DNA from: Oscillatoriales cyanobacterium Centralia_MAG_596
Lineage (GTDB): Bacteria; Cyanobacteriota; Cyanobacteriia; Leptolyngbyales; Leptolyngbyaceae
NCBI GenBank assembly: GCA_021323955.1
Contig: JAJPKC010000082.1
Location: 1-43,305 of the forward strand
Reading direction: 5' to 3'
Length of the DNA: 43,305 nucleotides
Below are positions 42,425 through 43,305 of the stretch, piece by piece; within the stretch, counting starts at the first letter, position 1; each line of letters starts with the position of its first letter. The position numbers and the translations under genes are program-made. Under the pieces are notes generated by a model. The model searched no databases. It worked only from the letters and a program-made list of their open reading frames with translations, and was not told the origin of the DNA.

Positions 42425-42817
42425 CTTTGCTGCACAGATAACGATTTAATTTTGTAGCGTATATAGCTAATTTACCCTTTTCTTTGAGCAGTTCAACCAT
42501 CTGTGGGCAGAAGCTTTAAATTTCAATAGAATTAGTCTCCGGCGTTAATTCCTATAGTCATAGGGTCGGTTGGCCTGAATTGGGTCGGATAATCAGTGCA
42601 GCGGCGAGGGCCAGCCGTGGCGGCACACCACGCTTTAGCGGCGATCCCATCGGTGCGATCGGCAGTGGTTGCTCCTCAAGTTGCGATATATGCTGCGGAT
42701 GCAGGCGAAAAAAAAAGCCGCGCTGGACACAACGCGACTGCTTGTAAGGAATTTGGCAGCGAAACAATCTAGCGGCCTATGTACCGATTCCGCTCATGGC
42801 GGTAGACCGTTGCAAAC
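42425..42817. other. Intergenic region between the stress-protein and P-II genes
   Basis: A 393-base gap. It holds the strong P-II operon terminator (listed separately). The remainder, including an AT-rich stretch at 42440-42500 that may be the promoter of the glycine-zipper gene, shows no gene. Confidence 0.45.
42708..42738 (-). terminator. Rho-independent terminator of the P-II operon
   Basis: On the minus strand GTCGCGTTG and CAGCGCGGC form a 9-bp stem (two G-U pairs) with a 4-base loop, followed directly by nine T residues (42708-42716 read in reverse). It lies about 80 bases beyond the P-II stop. Confidence 0.85.
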
Positions 42818-43204
42818 TTAGCCGACGGCCGTCTCCTCGGGTTCTGGTGTGAGTGCGGCCTGGTCGGTTTCCCCCGTCCGAATTCTGACCGCTCTCGCAA
42901 CGGGAATGACAAATACTTTGCCATCGCCGATCTTGCCGGTGTGAGCGGTTTTCACGATTGTGTCTACGACTGTATCCGTGATTTCGTCGGGCACAACTGC
43001 CTCCAGTCGGACTTTGGGGACAAAGTCAACCGTGAATGGCTGACGCTCCATGTTATAAAGCCCCAAAAACGCCAGGGGACGACCCTTCTGGCGACCAAAC
43101 CCTTTCACTCCGGTTACTGTTAGACCTTGAATACCAACCTTGACCAATGCATCCTTCACATCGTCAAGCTTGGACGGTTGAATGACTGCGATGATTAAAT
43201 TCAT
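42818..43204 (-). CDS. P-II family signalling protein, paralogue with enlarged T-loop
   Basis: 128 residues from ATG 43202-43204, with GGAGAAATC immediately upstream. The P-II fold is clear: MNLIIAVIQPSKLDDVKDAL, VTGVKGFGRQKG, the B-loop AHTGKIGDGKVFV, and the C-terminal ARAVRIRTGE, which bind ATP/ADP. Between GFGRQKG and DFVPK the T-loop is about 6 residues longer than in GlnB/GlnK. It lacks the Tyr51 and Ser49 positions used for uridylylation or phosphorylation. An acidic tail of about 18 residues extends the C-terminus. It follows a membrane-protein gene by 29 bases, so it probably regulates that protein rather than glutamine synthetase. Confidence 0.9.
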   Translation of the reverse strand: MNLIIAVIQPSKLDDVKDALVKVGIQGLTVTGVKGFGRQKGRPLAFLGLYNMERQPFTVDFVPKVRLEAVVPDEITDTVVDTIVKTAHTGKIGDGKVFVIPVARAVRIRTGETDQAALTPEPEETAVG

Positions 43205-43233
43205 GATTTCTCCATAGGCCTCCAAATGTGGAG

Positions 43234-43305
43234 CTAAAGCCCCAACATCGCTTCAACAATTAAACTGAACGCCACAAGCGTCACGATGAGAGTGCTGGCG
43301 ATCCG
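43234..43305 (-). CDS. C-terminal end of an integral membrane protein (runs off the window)
   Basis: Only the last 23 codons are present: RIASTLIVTLVAFSLIVEAM then LGL and a stop at 43234-43236. The segment is a hydrophobic helix with one Glu. It lies 29 bases before the P-II paralogue on the same strand, implying co-transcription. By analogy with amt-glnK pairs it may be a transporter controlled by the P-II protein. The tail does not look like the Amt or SbtA C-termini I know. Family cannot be assigned. Confidence 0.6.
   Translation of the reverse strand, partial: RIASTLIVTLVAFSLIVEAMLGL

Overview
The window looks like chromosomal DNA of a gas-vacuolate, probably filamentous cyanobacterium. 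The HIP1 octamer GCGATCGC and its extensions recur throughout. There are short tandemly repeated heptamer tracts of cyanobacterial type, cyanobacteria-restricted families (DUF2555, DUF4079), a cyanobacterial gas-vesicle operon and a P-II signalling protein. The DNA is moderately GC-rich. I see no rRNA, tRNA, IS element, prophage or CRISPR array. Genus cannot be fixed from the sequence.

Region 1-15.4 kb is mostly housekeeping. It holds the 5' end of cobA and sirB (siroheme/corrinoid branch), a Dps ferritin with a histidine-type ferroxidase site, alanine dehydrogenase, thiS, an Eis-like acetyltransferase, obg, coaBC with DUF2555, an esterase, an MntP-like exporter, an LCP wall-polymer ligase, purH and DUF4079. 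Region 15.4-21.5 kb has an AlkA-type glycosylase, a secreted hypothetical, an Hsp20 gene whose start region can fold into an RNA-thermometer-like hairpin, and a selenium pair: mnmH/selU and selD fused to an NADH dehydrogenase-like flavoprotein. Together these would make selenophosphate and place selenium in tRNA 2-selenouridine.

Region 21.6-27.5 kb is the gas-vesicle cluster, transcribed leftward as gvpA-gvpC-gvpN-gvpJ-(small ORF)-gvpK-gvpF-gvpG. It ends in a hairpin terminator, with a gvpV-like gene facing it. GvpC (shell-stiffening) and GvpN (AAA+ ATPase) end in the same ~55-residue winged-helix-like domain. This is the most interesting feature of the window.

Region 27.9-33 kb carries a TldE/PmbA protein, an ABC sugar-type ATPase and a two-component pair (membrane kinase plus NarL-type regulator). 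Diverging from that pair is a high-affinity potassium pump operon, kdpA-kdpB-kdpF/G-kdpC (33.6-38.7 kb), with no KdpD or KdpE beside it and a strong terminator after kdpC. A tightly packed three-gene operon follows: an SMR/YnfA-like membrane protein, a permuted papain-like protein and a histone-deacetylase-family hydrolase. The window ends with a long pentapeptide-repeat protein, a glycine-zipper stress protein, a P-II paralogue with an enlarged T-loop, and the tail of a membrane protein gene in the same operon.
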